Of a stretch of DNA of 64,000 nucleotides, positions 24,805 through 33,138 are shown piece after piece. The position numbers were made by a program, and so were the translations under genes. The notes below the pieces were generated by a model that ran no database searches, had not been told where the DNA came from, and saw nothing but the letters and a program-made list of their open reading frames with translations. Within the stretch, counting starts at the first letter, position 1. The number at the start of each line of letters is the position of its first letter. The stretch comes from an uncultured Faecalibacterium sp. (GTDB lineage: Bacteria; Bacillota; Clostridia; Oscillospirales; Ruminococcaceae): NCBI GenBank assembly GCA_934533135.1, contig CAKTBG010000006.1, positions 1 through 64,000 of the forward strand, in the 5' to 3' direction.

Positions 24805-24913
24805 TTCTCGTCCTGCCGGATTTCTCTTTTTCAGGCTGCTCTGATTGCGTCTTTTCTGCCCCGTTTGAAAAACCGCACAATTTTTCGACCTTTATTTTGG
24901 ATAAATCGCCGTC

Positions 24914-24942
24914 TTGAAAAACATGAACAAACTGTGTATACT
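24914..24942 (+). promoter_or_regulatory. promoter of the antiterminator-PTS operon
   Basis: TTGAAA (24914-24919), 17-base spacer and TATACT (24937-24942). Transcription would start near 24949, just before the first antiterminator-type RNA site. Confidence 0.82.
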
Positions 24943-24962
24943 AAAGTCAATCAATCGGAACG

Positions 24963-25024
24963 CGGTTTGTTACTCTCTGGAGGCTTTTCCGCAAAGACAA
25001 TAGTAAGGGTTTACTATCTCTTTG
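24963..25024 (+). promoter_or_regulatory. RAT-like RNA site and hairpin in the leader of the antiterminator gene
   Basis: GGTTTGTTACT followed by AGGCTTTTCC (about 24964-24990) matches the ribonucleic antiterminator shape of BglG/LicT targets. A strong hairpin, CAAAGA-AATAGTAA / TTTACTAT-TCTTTG (24992-25024), follows. There is no clean T-tract right behind it, so terminator function is less certain than for the second site. Confidence 0.55.
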
Positions 25025-25067
25025 TGTGGTCGTCCGGAGATTTTTCGTTCAATGGAGGATTTTCCCT

Positions 25068-25901
25068 GTGATCGTAGTAAAGAATATCAACAACAACGTT
25101 GCGCTTTGTCTGGACAGTAAAGGGCAGGAAGTTGTTGTATTCGGCAAAGGCGTTGGCTTCCTCAAGCCTCCGTCCGAAGTGCCTCTCAGCAAGATCCAGC
25201 GCACCTTCTACGACCTGAACCGCAATTTCCTGCCGTTGCTGGATGACATCCCGCTGGATGTGATTGATTTTACCTCCCGGCAGGTCGCGCAGATCCGCGG
25301 CAAGCTGCCCTATGAGACCAACGCGAACCTCATCATGACGCTGGCCGACCATCTGGCCTTTGCCATGACCCGGGCGAAGCGGGGCATTTACACCCCGATG
25401 CCTTCCATCTACGAGATGGAGCAGAACTACCCGGTGGAGGTCGAGATCGGCCGTCAAATCGTAAAAGCGATGGAGCAGGCGTTTCACGTCAAACTCCCCA
25501 AAGGCGAGGTACAGGGCGTGGCCATGCACTTCATCAACGCCAGCCTTGGCTCGCCCAGCAGCGGCCAGCTGACCGCGGAAGAAGAATACGAGACCATTCT
25601 CGAGCGGATGACCCAGATCGTCGAGCACGCACTGCAGGTCACCATCCGCCGCGATACCTTCAACTACGCCCGCTTTGCGACCCATGTGCAGTACCTGCTC
25701 AAACGGGTGCAGGCGGATTCCCCCATCGACAGCGACAACCTGCAGATGTACGCATCCATCCGGGATGAGTACAAGGACGTCTCGGCCTGTGTGGATCAGA
25801 TCCACGAATACCTCCAGCGCAACTGGTCCATCGACCTCAGCGAGGAAGAAAAGCTCTACCTCATCATGCACATCAACCGTGTCATCTCGCAGGAGCTTTG
25901 A
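25068..25901 (+). CDS. BglG/LicT-family transcription antiterminator
   Basis: 277 aa. The N-terminal RNA-binding CAT domain (about 1-55) starts VIVVKNINNNVALCLDSKG. It is followed by two PTS regulation domains, PRD1 and PRD2, with the expected histidines near residues 100 (TLADHLAFAM), 155 (AMHFINASLG), 210 (RFATHVQYLLKR) and 270 (LIMHINRV). The PTS phosphorylates these to switch RNA binding on or off. The start is GTG 25068 with GGAGGATTTTCCCT upstream. It precedes a PTS EIIBC gene with a classical RAT-terminator between, so it controls that gene and probably itself. Confidence 0.93.
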   Translation: MIVVKNINNNVALCLDSKGQEVVVFGKGVGFLKPPSEVPLSKIQRTFYDLNRNFLPLLDDIPLDVIDFTSRQVAQIRGKLPYETNANLIMTLADHLAFAMTRAKRGIYTPMPSIYEMEQNYPVEVEIGRQIVKAMEQAFHVKLPKGEVQGVAMHFINASLGSPSSGQLTAEEEYETILERMTQIVEHALQVTIRRDTFNYARFATHVQYLLKRVQADSPIDSDNLQMYASIRDEYKDVSACVDQIHEYLQRNWSIDLSEEEKLYLIMHINRVISQEL

Positions 25902-25930
25902 GGCTCCGTCTCTATAAAAATTTAGTTTAA

Positions 25931-26023
25931 AAGGATTGTTATCCCGCAAGGGAGCTTGACCTTTCAACACCGGCGATGCCGCTTCGGGGGCACCGTCTGT
26001 TTGGGAGGTCTTTTCTTTTTCCG
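25931..26023 (+). promoter_or_regulatory. RAT antiterminator overlapping an intrinsic terminator before the PTS gene
   Basis: GGATTGTTATCCC followed by GGAGCTTGACC (25933-25961) is a RAT site. Its 3' part also forms the 5' strand of a terminator whose stem closes with AGGTC (26006-26010) and is followed by TTTTCTTTTT. Binding of the antiterminator would allow read-through into the PTS gene. The region 25902-26092 contains no gene. Confidence 0.78.
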
Positions 26024-26092
26024 CAGGAACCGCGGCCTGCAGAAGAAGAGACAATAGATTTTGCACACCCACCCAAGAAAAGGAGAAACATC

Positions 26093-27499
26093 ATGGCAGA
26101 CAACAAAAAAATCGCATCCGACGTTTTGGCGGCGGTCGGCGGTACGGCAAACATTTCCGACGTCGCCCACTGCGTGACCCGCCTGCGCTTCACCCTGAAG
26201 GATCAGAACATCCCCGTGGATGATGAGGTCAAAAAGATCCCCGGCGTTCTGGGCGTCGTCCGTTCGGGCGGCCAGTATCAGGTCATCATTGGTCAGAATG
26301 TTACCAAGGTCTACGACGAAGTCTGCAGCATGGGCAGCTTTACCGCCCATGCCGCCATCAACGAAAATCTGGACGCACCCAAAGAGAAGCTGACCCCCAA
26401 GAAGGTCGGCTCCAAGATCCTGAACTACCTCGCCGGTTCCATGACCCCGCTGATCCCGGTCCTGACGGTCGCCGGCTTTGCCAAGATCGTCACCTCGCTG
26501 TTCGGACCCACCATGCTCAACCTGATTGCCAAGGACAGCAGCACCTACATTCTCTTCGACATCATCTACAATGCCTGCTTCTACTATATGCCCATCCTGC
26601 TGGGCTACACCGCAGCGAAAAAGCTGGACGTTCCGGCTCCGCTGGGTGCCATCATGGGCTGCATCCTGCAGGCTCCCCAGTACGTCGCCATGGTCACCGA
26701 CGGCACGCCCTTCAGCATCTTCGGCATCGGCGTCCGGATGGTCAACTACAGCCAGTCGGTCGTTCCCGTCCTGCTCTGTGTGGCATTCATGGCTCTGGTC
26801 TATCGGATCCTTGCAAAAGTCATCCCTGAGATGGTCTCCACCCTGTTCCTGCCGACCCTGACCATCTTCATCACCGCTCCCGTCGGCTTCCTCCTGCTGG
26901 CTCCTCTGGGCAACATCCTCAGCGGCCTGCTCACCGGCGGCCTGACCGCCTTCAGCAACGCCACCGGCTTCATCGGCGTCGGCGTGGTCGGTGCCATCTG
27001 GGAGTTCCTCGTCATGACCGGTATGCACATTGCCGTCATCACTGCCTTCAACGTCCAGTACCTCGAGACCGGCTATCAGACCGGTGCCATCCTCGGCGGC
27101 CACGTTGCCACCTGCGCCACTTGGGGCGTCGCCTTCGGTGCTTTCCTCTATGCACTCCGCACCAAGAGCAAGAATGACCGCACCAGCTTCCTCGGCTTCT
27201 TCGTTTCCGGCATCGTCGGCGGCATCACCGAGCCCACCCTGTACGGTCTGTGCATGAACCACTTCCGCACCTTCATCGGCCTGATGGCAGGCGGTTTTGC
27301 AGGCGGCTGCTACATGGGTCTCATGCACGTCATCCGCTACGCTCCGGGCACTGCCAACTTCCTGAACGTCCTGCGCTTCCTCGGCGGCACCACCGAAAAC
27401 TTCGTCAACGCCGTCATCGCTTCCATCATCAGCTTTGTGGTCGCCACCATCGTCACTTACCTCTTCGGCTTCAAGAAGGGTGAGCTGAAGGCGGATTGA
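26093..27499 (+). CDS. PTS system EIIBC, beta-glucoside/N-acetylglucosaminide-type
   Basis: 468 aa. The EIIB domain (1 to about 85) has phospho-acceptor Cys27 in HCVTRLRF; the EIIC domain (about 105-460) has about ten membrane segments and the conserved GGITEPTLYG loop. There is no EIIA domain, so EIIA must come from elsewhere. It imports and phosphorylates a sugar, with phosphate supplied through HPr (an HPr gene is at 31401-31664). The neighbour ChbG-like deacetylase suggests an N-acetylated beta-linked sugar such as chitobiose. The ATG at 26093 has AAGGAGAAACATC before it; the long in-frame extension overlaps the terminator. Confidence 0.92.
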   Translation: MADNKKIASDVLAAVGGTANISDVAHCVTRLRFTLKDQNIPVDDEVKKIPGVLGVVRSGGQYQVIIGQNVTKVYDEVCSMGSFTAHAAINENLDAPKEKLTPKKVGSKILNYLAGSMTPLIPVLTVAGFAKIVTSLFGPTMLNLIAKDSSTYILFDIIYNACFYYMPILLGYTAAKKLDVPAPLGAIMGCILQAPQYVAMVTDGTPFSIFGIGVRMVNYSQSVVPVLLCVAFMALVYRILAKVIPEMVSTLFLPTLTIFITAPVGFLLLAPLGNILSGLLTGGLTAFSNATGFIGVGVVGAIWEFLVMTGMHIAVITAFNVQYLETGYQTGAILGGHVATCATWGVAFGAFLYALRTKSKNDRTSFLGFFVSGIVGGITEPTLYGLCMNHFRTFIGLMAGGFAGGCYMGLMHVIRYAPGTANFLNVLRFLGGTTENFVNAVIASIISFVVATIVTYLFGFKKGELKAD

Positions 27500-27536
27500 T
27501 CCCCTTCACGTTCTGTCTTTTTCAGGAGGATTTTTT

Positions 27537-28304
27537 ATGAGCATCCAAATGATTCTCCGCGCTGACGACATCGGCTACTCCGAAGCCGTCAACTACGGCA
27601 TCGAAAAGACCGTCAAAGAAGGTCTGATCCGTACCGCCGGGCTGATGGTCAATATGCCCGCCACCGTCCACGGCCTGAAGTTGATGGAGGGCACCGGCAT
27701 CTGCATCGGCCAGCACACCAATCTCTGCATCGGCAAACCCTGTGCAGACCCGGCCAAGATCCCCAGCCTGCTGGACGAAAACGGAAACCTGAAAAGCAGC
27801 AAGATCTACCGCGCAGCCTTCGCTGAGGGGCGGGAGTTCACCGTGCTGGACGAGATGGTGATCGAGATCGAGGCGCAGTACCACCGCTTCAAAGAGCTGG
27901 TAGGCCGCGACCCGGATTACTTCGAGGCACACGCCGTCCAGAGCAAGAACCTTTCCAAGGCTCTTGCCATCGTCGCCGAGAAGTACGGCCTCAAGCTCAA
28001 CACCCGTGACGGGGTCACCGGCAAGCGGACCTTCTGCGGCAAGCCCATCGCCTCCCAGCCCATCGAATCGATGCAGCCGGATTACGACCCGTGGGAGAGC
28101 CTGAAAAACGCCGTGCGTCTGGCCGACCCCAGCCTCCCCAACGTCTTCGTCTGCCATCCGGGATATCTGGACGACTTCATTCTCCGTTCCAGCTCGCTGA
28201 CCGTCAACCGCACCAAAGAGGTCGCCATGCTGACCGATCCCGCCATGAAGGACTGGCTGGACGCCCATGACGTGCAGTTGATCACCTACTCGGATCTGGT
28301 CTAA
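27537..28304 (+). CDS. chbG: ChbG/YdjC-type carbohydrate deacetylase
   Basis: 255 aa. The family motif LRADDIGYSEAVNYGI near the start provides the metal-binding Asp pair. The histidines lie in GQHTNLCIG (about residue 61) and FEAHAVQSK (about 127). In Escherichia coli ChbG removes one acetyl group from chitobiose 6-phosphate, which makes it an inducer and a substrate for hydrolysis. Here it follows the EIIBC gene by 37 bases with AGGAGGATTTTTT before the ATG, so it likely acts on the phosphorylated imported sugar. The hydrolase that would follow is not in the operon. Confidence 0.88.
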   Translation: MSIQMILRADDIGYSEAVNYGIEKTVKEGLIRTAGLMVNMPATVHGLKLMEGTGICIGQHTNLCIGKPCADPAKIPSLLDENGNLKSSKIYRAAFAEGREFTVLDEMVIEIEAQYHRFKELVGRDPDYFEAHAVQSKNLSKALAIVAEKYGLKLNTRDGVTGKRTFCGKPIASQPIESMQPDYDPWESLKNAVRLADPSLPNVFVCHPGYLDDFILRSSSLTVNRTKEVAMLTDPAMKDWLDAHDVQLITYSDLV

Positions 28305-28313
28305 AAAAATCAC

Positions 28314-28414
28314 CCACTCCGTCGCCTGCGGCGACAGCTCCCACCAGAGTGGGAGCCAAGTCTTGCCTCTCCCTTTGGGAGAGGTGGCAACGCAAAGCGT
28401 TGACGGAGAGGGCT
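28314..28414. repeat. dispersed composite repeat, modules A and B
   Basis: Contains CACTCCGTCGCCTGCGGCGACAGCTCCC, then GGGAGCC, then GCCTCTCCCTTTGGGAGAGGTGGC and TTGACGGAGAGGGC. Lies just 3' of the deacetylase gene and before the terminator. Confidence 0.8.
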
Positions 28415-28421
28415 GGCATCT

Positions 28422-28464
28422 AAAAAATCCCCTGTAACTTTTATTCAAAGTTACAGGGGATTTT
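28422..28464. terminator. bidirectional intrinsic terminator between chbG and uvrC
   Basis: Stem AAAATCCCCTGTAACTTT / AAAGTTACAGGGGATTTT with five-base loop, between convergent genes. Confidence 0.92.
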
Positions 28465-28465
28465 G

Positions 28466-30313
28466 TCATGCGTGAAAATATTCGTAGATGGTCTGCGCCA
28501 GCTGTCTGCCCACGCCGGGGGTATTTTCCAGCTGGTCGGGCGTCGCCTCTTTCACTGCGGCCACACTCTTGAACTGCGCCATCAGTGCCTTGGCGGTCTT
28601 GGGGCCGACGCCCGGCACCTCGGTCAGGGTCGAGGAATAGCTTTTCTGATTCATCTGCTGCTTGCGGTAGGCGTTGGCAAAACGGTGCGTTTCGTCTTGG
28701 ATCGCGGTGATAAACGTGAAGGTTCCGCGGTTTATGTTGATGGCGATCTCCCGCCCCTCGCTGTCCACAATGGCACGGGTGCGGTGATGGTCGTCCTTGA
28801 CCATGCCGTACAGGGGCACATCGGCCAGCTTGGTTCCGGCCAGTGCCTCTTTTGCCGCGCTCACCTGCCCGCGCCCGCCGTCCATCAACAGCAGGTCGGG
28901 CTTCTGCCCGAACGCGTTGCTGCTGGGCTCTCCGGCCTGTGCCATGGCCTCGTATTTCTCGTATTCCGCCGCACGCCGGGCGACCGTCTCGGCCAGCGAC
29001 GCATAGTCGTCGGTGCCCGCAACGGTTTTCATCTTGAACTTCCGATAGCCCGCCTTGTAGGGCTTGCCGTCCTTGAAGGTCACCATGCCGCAGACGCTGG
29101 TGCCGTCGCCCCAGTTGGAGATATCGTAGCTCTCGATCATGCGGGGCGGCTTGGAAAGCCCCAGCACCTGTGCCAGCTCATCCAGAAGCTTCTCCTCCCG
29201 GGCGTAGCGGCCGCTCTCGCGGGCCAGACGCTCCACGGCGTTGGTGTGTGCCATCTCCACCAAGTGCGCCTTGTCGCCCCTCTGCGGGGTGTAGAGCTGC
29301 ACCTCGCTGCCCCGCTTCGCGTTGAGAGCCTGCTGCAAGGCATCCGCATCCGGCGGCAGTTCGTCCACCGCGATGATCTTGGGGATCTGTTCGTCGTCCA
29401 GATAGTACCGGGGCAGAAATTCCTCCCGCACCGCCCCCATATCGGCGGTGTCGTGGAACAGAAACTCCCGCTTGTCGGTCAGCCTTCCCTCCCGGAAGCG
29501 GAGGACAGCCACGCAGACGCTGTTCGGCGTGCCAGCCAGTGCCACCACATCCATCTCCACCTCCGGATCCACGACCACCTTCTGCCCGGCGGTCACCTTG
29601 GTGATGGCCGCGATCTGATCCCGGAGCAGAGCCGCCGTCTCAAATTCCAGCCGTTCAGAGGCTTCCAGCATCCGTTCGTTGAGGGTCTTCAGGATGTCCT
29701 TTTTGCCATACCGGATCAGATGCACCGCGCTCTTGACGGCCTGATTGTAGTTCTCGCAGCGGACCTTTCCGCTGCACACGGCCATGCACTTGCCGATGTG
29801 GGCATTCAGGCAGGGGCGGCCTTTGCCGATGTCCTGCGGGAACCGCTTGCTGCAGCGGGGCAACAAAAAGGCGTCCATGGCGGTCTCCGCCATCTGCCGT
29901 GCCGCAAAGCTGGAGGTATAGGGGCCGATATACTCCGCGCCGTCGTCCTCCTTCTGCAGGGTGAACGACAGCCGCGGCCAGTCCTCCTTCGTGATCTTGA
30001 TATAGCTGTAGCCCTTGTCGTCCTTGAGCAGGATGTTGTACTTCGGGGTATGGGCTTTGATCTGGCTGGCTTCCAGCACCAGAGCCTCAAACTCGCTCTG
30101 GCAGACGATCACATCAAACGCATAGGCGTGGGCGATCATCTGGCTTACCTTGTTGTCGTGGGGCACGCCCTCCCGGAAATACTGGCTGACCCGGATGCGC
30201 AGCCGCTTCGCCTTGCCGATATAGATGATGGTGTCGCTCTTATCCCGGATGATATACACGCCGGGCAGCAGCGGCAGCATGCAGGCTTTCTGATACAGTT
30301 CCGCTTTGGTCAT
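28466..30313 (-). CDS. uvrC: excinuclease ABC subunit C
   Basis: 615 aa. It makes both incisions around bulky DNA lesions after UvrAB loading. The GIY-YIG nuclease is at the N-terminus (GVYIIRDKSDTIIYIGKAKR), followed by a cysteine-containing segment, a UVR motif (LEFETAALLRDQI, about residue 205), the RNase H-like nuclease (YDISNWGD near 385 and LLMDGGRGQ near 465), and the helix-hairpin-helix pair (EVPGVGPKTAKAL, NTPGVGRQLA) at the end. All are complete. The start ATG overlaps the stop of the upstream small membrane gene (ATGA). Confidence 0.97.
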   Translation of the reverse strand: MTKAELYQKACMLPLLPGVYIIRDKSDTIIYIGKAKRLRIRVSQYFREGVPHDNKVSQMIAHAYAFDVIVCQSEFEALVLEASQIKAHTPKYNILLKDDKGYSYIKITKEDWPRLSFTLQKEDDGAEYIGPYTSSFAARQMAETAMDAFLLPRCSKRFPQDIGKGRPCLNAHIGKCMAVCSGKVRCENYNQAVKSAVHLIRYGKKDILKTLNERMLEASERLEFETAALLRDQIAAITKVTAGQKVVVDPEVEMDVVALAGTPNSVCVAVLRFREGRLTDKREFLFHDTADMGAVREEFLPRYYLDDEQIPKIIAVDELPPDADALQQALNAKRGSEVQLYTPQRGDKAHLVEMAHTNAVERLARESGRYAREEKLLDELAQVLGLSKPPRMIESYDISNWGDGTSVCGMVTFKDGKPYKAGYRKFKMKTVAGTDDYASLAETVARRAAEYEKYEAMAQAGEPSSNAFGQKPDLLLMDGGRGQVSAAKEALAGTKLADVPLYGMVKDDHHRTRAIVDSEGREIAININRGTFTFITAIQDETHRFANAYRKQQMNQKSYSSTLTEVPGVGPKTAKALMAQFKSVAAVKEATPDQLENTPGVGRQLAQTIYEYFHA

Positions 30314-30570
30314 AGGTCAGCTTCGGCGGCTTTCATTTCCCGGTTCAGGCGGCAGATGGTGAGGTTCAGGATGCAGTTCACGATGCCCATCGCCGCCATG
30401 AGCCAGCACCACAGCTTGGGCTTTTTCTCGCAGAAAAGCTGGCAGATGACATCCAGCACCAGCACGACCGCCCACATCCCGAGGAAGAAATACCACGGCT
30501 TGCCCGAGTCACACAGGTCGTGGGCTTTTTCCAAAACGTTGTAGATCTTTTCCTTCGTGTTCTCTTTCAT
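30310..30570 (-). CDS. small two-helix membrane protein
   Basis: 86 aa. A soluble N-terminal helix (KEKIYNVLEKAHDLCDSGKP) is followed by two membrane helices (about 27-45 and 53-72) separated by a short basic loop, CEKKPKL. No family recognised. It has AAGGAGGACATTCTG before the ATG, 16 bases after the Fic gene stop, and its own stop overlaps the uvrC start, so Fic, this gene and uvrC are probably co-transcribed. Confidence 0.75.
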   Translation of the reverse strand: MKENTKEKIYNVLEKAHDLCDSGKPWYFFLGMWAVVLVLDVICQLFCEKKPKLWCWLMAAMGIVNCILNLTICRLNREMKAAEADL

Positions 30571-30586
30571 CAGAATGTCCTCCTTT

Positions 30587-31327
30587 TTACGGTCGATACG
30601 AGATCCGGAAATAATCGAGATATGCCTTGAACTTGTCCTGTGCTGTCAGGCAGGTATCCATGAGATAGCCCGGCTCGGTTTTCCACTCATGCAGGCCGCG
30701 ATAGTAGAAAAGTTTCAACTCTTCGTCGATGATGAACGGCACGATGTCATACCGCAGGCACTCCTTGAACAGGATCAGCCGTCCGACCCGGCCGTTGCCA
30801 TCCTGAAACGGATGGATGCACTCGAACTGGTAGTGGAAGTCGATCAGATCTTTCAGGGTCGGCCGATCTTTCTGCGCATACCGCTTCAGCAACGCACCGC
30901 ACTTTTCTGCCACCTGTTCCGGCGGGGTCGTGCTTCGCCCGCCCACCTCGTTGGGCAGTTTTTTGTACTCGCCCACCGCGAACCAGTCCTTGCGGGAGTC
31001 GCTGGTGCCGGTCTTCAAGGTCCGGTGCAGCAGCTTGATAAAGTCCTCGGTCAGCGGCTGTTCTGCGTGGTCGATGATAAGGTCGATGCACTGGAAATGG
31101 TTTGCCGTCTCCACAATATCGTCCACGTTCAGCACGCCGTTTTCCATCCCGATGGTGTTTGTCTCATAGATATAGCGGGTCTGATCGTGGGTCAGGCGGC
31201 TGCCCTCGATGTGGTTCGAGTTGTAGGTCAGCTCGACCTGTACCTTATGGTAGATGCCGCCCTTGATCTGCCCGGCCTTTTCCTCCCGCAGTGCGTTCAG
31301 CAGCGTTCTCTGGTTCGTTTCTGCCAT
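30587..31327 (-). CDS. Fic/DOC family protein with N-terminal inhibitory motif
   Basis: 246 aa. The catalytic loop HPFQDGNGRVGR (about residues 167-178) matches HxFx(D/E)GNGRxxR, so AMP transfer from ATP to a protein hydroxyl is expected. The N-terminal TYNSNHIEGS (about 34-43) matches the inhibitory S/TxxxE(G/N) helix, with Glu blocking the ATP gamma-phosphate site, as in class II Fic proteins. The gene stands after the HPr terminator and before a small membrane gene and uvrC. Start has AAAGGAGGCGGAGC. Target protein unknown. Confidence 0.92.
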   Translation of the reverse strand: MAETNQRTLLNALREEKAGQIKGGIYHKVQVELTYNSNHIEGSRLTHDQTRYIYETNTIGMENGVLNVDDIVETANHFQCIDLIIDHAEQPLTEDFIKLLHRTLKTGTSDSRKDWFAVGEYKKLPNEVGGRSTTPPEQVAEKCGALLKRYAQKDRPTLKDLIDFHYQFECIHPFQDGNGRVGRLILFKECLRYDIVPFIIDEELKLFYYRGLHEWKTEPGYLMDTCLTAQDKFKAYLDYFRISYRP

Positions 31328-31349
31328 GCTCCGCCTCCTTTCGGGGAAA

Positions 31350-31384
31350 TACCAAAAAAGCGGCAGGTCTCCCCGCCGCTTCCA
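31350..31384 (-). terminator. intrinsic terminator of the HPr gene
   Basis: Minus strand GAAGCGGC / GCCGCTTTTTTGG, 17 bases past the HPr stop. Confidence 0.85.
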
Positions 31385-31400
31385 TTCTCAAAGGCTCGAA

Positions 31401-31664
31401 TTACTCTGCGAAGCCAGACTCGACCAGCTTGATCAGGCCGTCCACAGCAGCCTGCTCGTCTGCGCCATCGGCGATGATGCGGATGGTGGTACCGCCCACG
31501 ATGCCCAGAGACAGGACACCCAGCAGGCTCTTTGCGTTCACACGACGCTCTTCCTTCTCGACCCAGATGGAAGACTTGAACTCGTTTGCCTTCTGGATAA
31601 AGAAAGTAGCGGGACGGGCGTGCAGACCAACCTGATTTTCAACGGTAACTTCTTTGACGTACAT
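31401..31664 (-). CDS. ptsH: phosphocarrier protein HPr
   Basis: 87 aa. The phospho-acceptor His15 is in GLHARPA, and the regulatory Ser46 is in NAKSLLGVLSLG, as in HPr of Gram-positive bacteria where HPrK phosphorylates Ser46 for catabolite control. It passes phosphate from enzyme I to EIIA proteins and so would serve the EIIBC system encoded upstream in the window. It is a single-gene unit with AGGAGCG before the ATG and its own terminator. Ser46 suggests HPr rather than the Crh type, since His15 is kept. Confidence 0.94.
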   Translation of the reverse strand: MYVKEVTVENQVGLHARPATFFIQKANEFKSSIWVEKEERRVNAKSLLGVLSLGIVGGTTIRIIADGADEQAAVDGLIKLVESGFAE

Positions 31665-31884
31665 AGTAAAACGCTCCTATCTATTATCGTTCTCGGGAAT
31701 GCAGAATTGAATTTTGCCTGTTGTGTTGTACCTATTTTATCGCAAGCCCAAACCGTTGTACAGCCCTTCGACGCATTTTTGGCGGTTTCCCCAATGAAAA
31801 GGGGGGCTTTTTCAGCCTTTTATACAAAGCCAACAAAATTATTCCCCCAACCTTGGCGGGGTAATACAAAAGTTTTCAACATTT

Positions 31885-33135
31885 TCAGGCTTTCGGCTCG
31901 TTTTGACCCTCGTATTCCATCACAAGTAGTTCGTTGTACTTTACCACTGTTTCGTCCGTTTTGGGGTCAAAGATCATTGCCTTCCCGGTAACGCGCCATC
32001 CCATCCGCCGGTACAGCGCAATGGCACGGGTGTTTTTGCCCAGTACCGTCAGGGTCGGGCGGTCATGCTCTTCCAGTTTCCTGCGGGCAAAGTCCAGCAC
32101 CTTCATGCCGATGCCCCTGCCGCGGCTGGCGGCCGTCACAAACAGGTGCTCGATCTCGCCGGTCTTGTGGTTGACGCTGACCATGGCATCCGGCACATCC
32201 TTGGTGGTGTGGAGATAGCAGACCCAGCCCTCTTTCTTCTCGGCTTTCAGCTGCGTGAGGAAACTTTCCTCGGTGAGGGCGGCGCAATACTCCGGCGTCC
32301 AGTCCTCGGCGCAGACGGTGCGGCGGCCCTCGGCGAAAAGCTTCGCCGCCGCGCTCCACTGCGCTTCCGTTTTCACGAGCCGCATATTTTCGCCCCGCTT
32401 CCACTTGGGCAGCGCGGTGATGGGATGGGTCTCGCACCACTGCTCATACAGTTCCGGGCGGCGTAGACGGGTGCGGGTGCGGCTTTGCGCCCCGCGCCAT
32501 GCGTCGATCTTCTGGTGGTCGCCGCCCAGCAGAACTTCCGGCACGGCGCGGCCCTCCCAGACTTCGGGGCGGGTGTACTGGGGATATTCCAGCAGGCCAT
32601 CCCAGTAGCTTTCCTCCTCGTAGCCCTTCTGTTCAGCCAGAACGCCGGGTTTCAGCCGGAGCACGCTGTCGGCCACCACCAGACTGGCCAGCTCGCCGCC
32701 GGTCAGGATGTAATCGCCGATGGAGATCTCCTCGTCCGCAAACGCCTCGATCACCCGCTCGTCGATGCCCTCATAGTGGCCGCAGACCAGTGTGAGGTTG
32801 TCGTATTCGGCCAGCCGCCGGGCGTGTTCCTCCGTATAGCGGGCACCGCCTGCCGTCAAGAACACAATATGCGGCTTGGGTCGTCCTTGTTCCTCCACTT
32901 CTTTTTGGACTGCCCGCAGACAGTCCGCGATGGGCTGGGCGTACAGCACCATCCCGCAGCCGCCGCCGTAGGGATAATCGTCGGTCTGCTTCTGCTTGTT
33001 TTGGGTGTAATCCCGGATCTGGTGGCAATGGGTCTCGATGTAGCCCCGCTTGGCCGCCCGGCCAAGGATGCTGGCGTCCAGCACCTGTTGGCACATTTCG
33101 GGGAAGAGCGTCACAATGTCCACACGCATTCCCAT
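31885..33135 (-). CDS. trmD: tRNA (guanine37-N1)-methyltransferase TrmD fused to a GNAT acetyltransferase
   Basis: 416 aa. Residues 1 to about 240 are TrmD: DIVTLFPEM, DDYPYGGGCGMV, the knot motif LVCGHYEGIDERV and IGDYILTGGE. Residues about 250-405 form a GNAT domain with the acetyl-CoA loop SRGRGIGMKVLDFA and a C-terminal NTRAIALYRRMGW. TrmD alone is about 230-250 aa, so the C-terminal enzyme is an addition. No stop separates the parts. A GNAT start at the internal Met (MRLVKTEAQW) has only a weak GGGGCGAAAAT before it. It follows rimM by three bases. Confidence 0.92.
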   Translation of the reverse strand: MGMRVDIVTLFPEMCQQVLDASILGRAAKRGYIETHCHQIRDYTQNKQKQTDDYPYGGGCGMVLYAQPIADCLRAVQKEVEEQGRPKPHIVFLTAGGARYTEEHARRLAEYDNLTLVCGHYEGIDERVIEAFADEEISIGDYILTGGELASLVVADSVLRLKPGVLAEQKGYEEESYWDGLLEYPQYTRPEVWEGRAVPEVLLGGDHQKIDAWRGAQSRTRTRLRRPELYEQWCETHPITALPKWKRGENMRLVKTEAQWSAAAKLFAEGRRTVCAEDWTPEYCAALTEESFLTQLKAEKKEGWVCYLHTTKDVPDAMVSVNHKTGEIEHLFVTAASRGRGIGMKVLDFARRKLEEHDRPTLTVLGKNTRAIALYRRMGWRVTGKAMIFDPKTDETVVKYNELLVMEYEGQNEPKA

Positions 33136-33138
33136 GGT

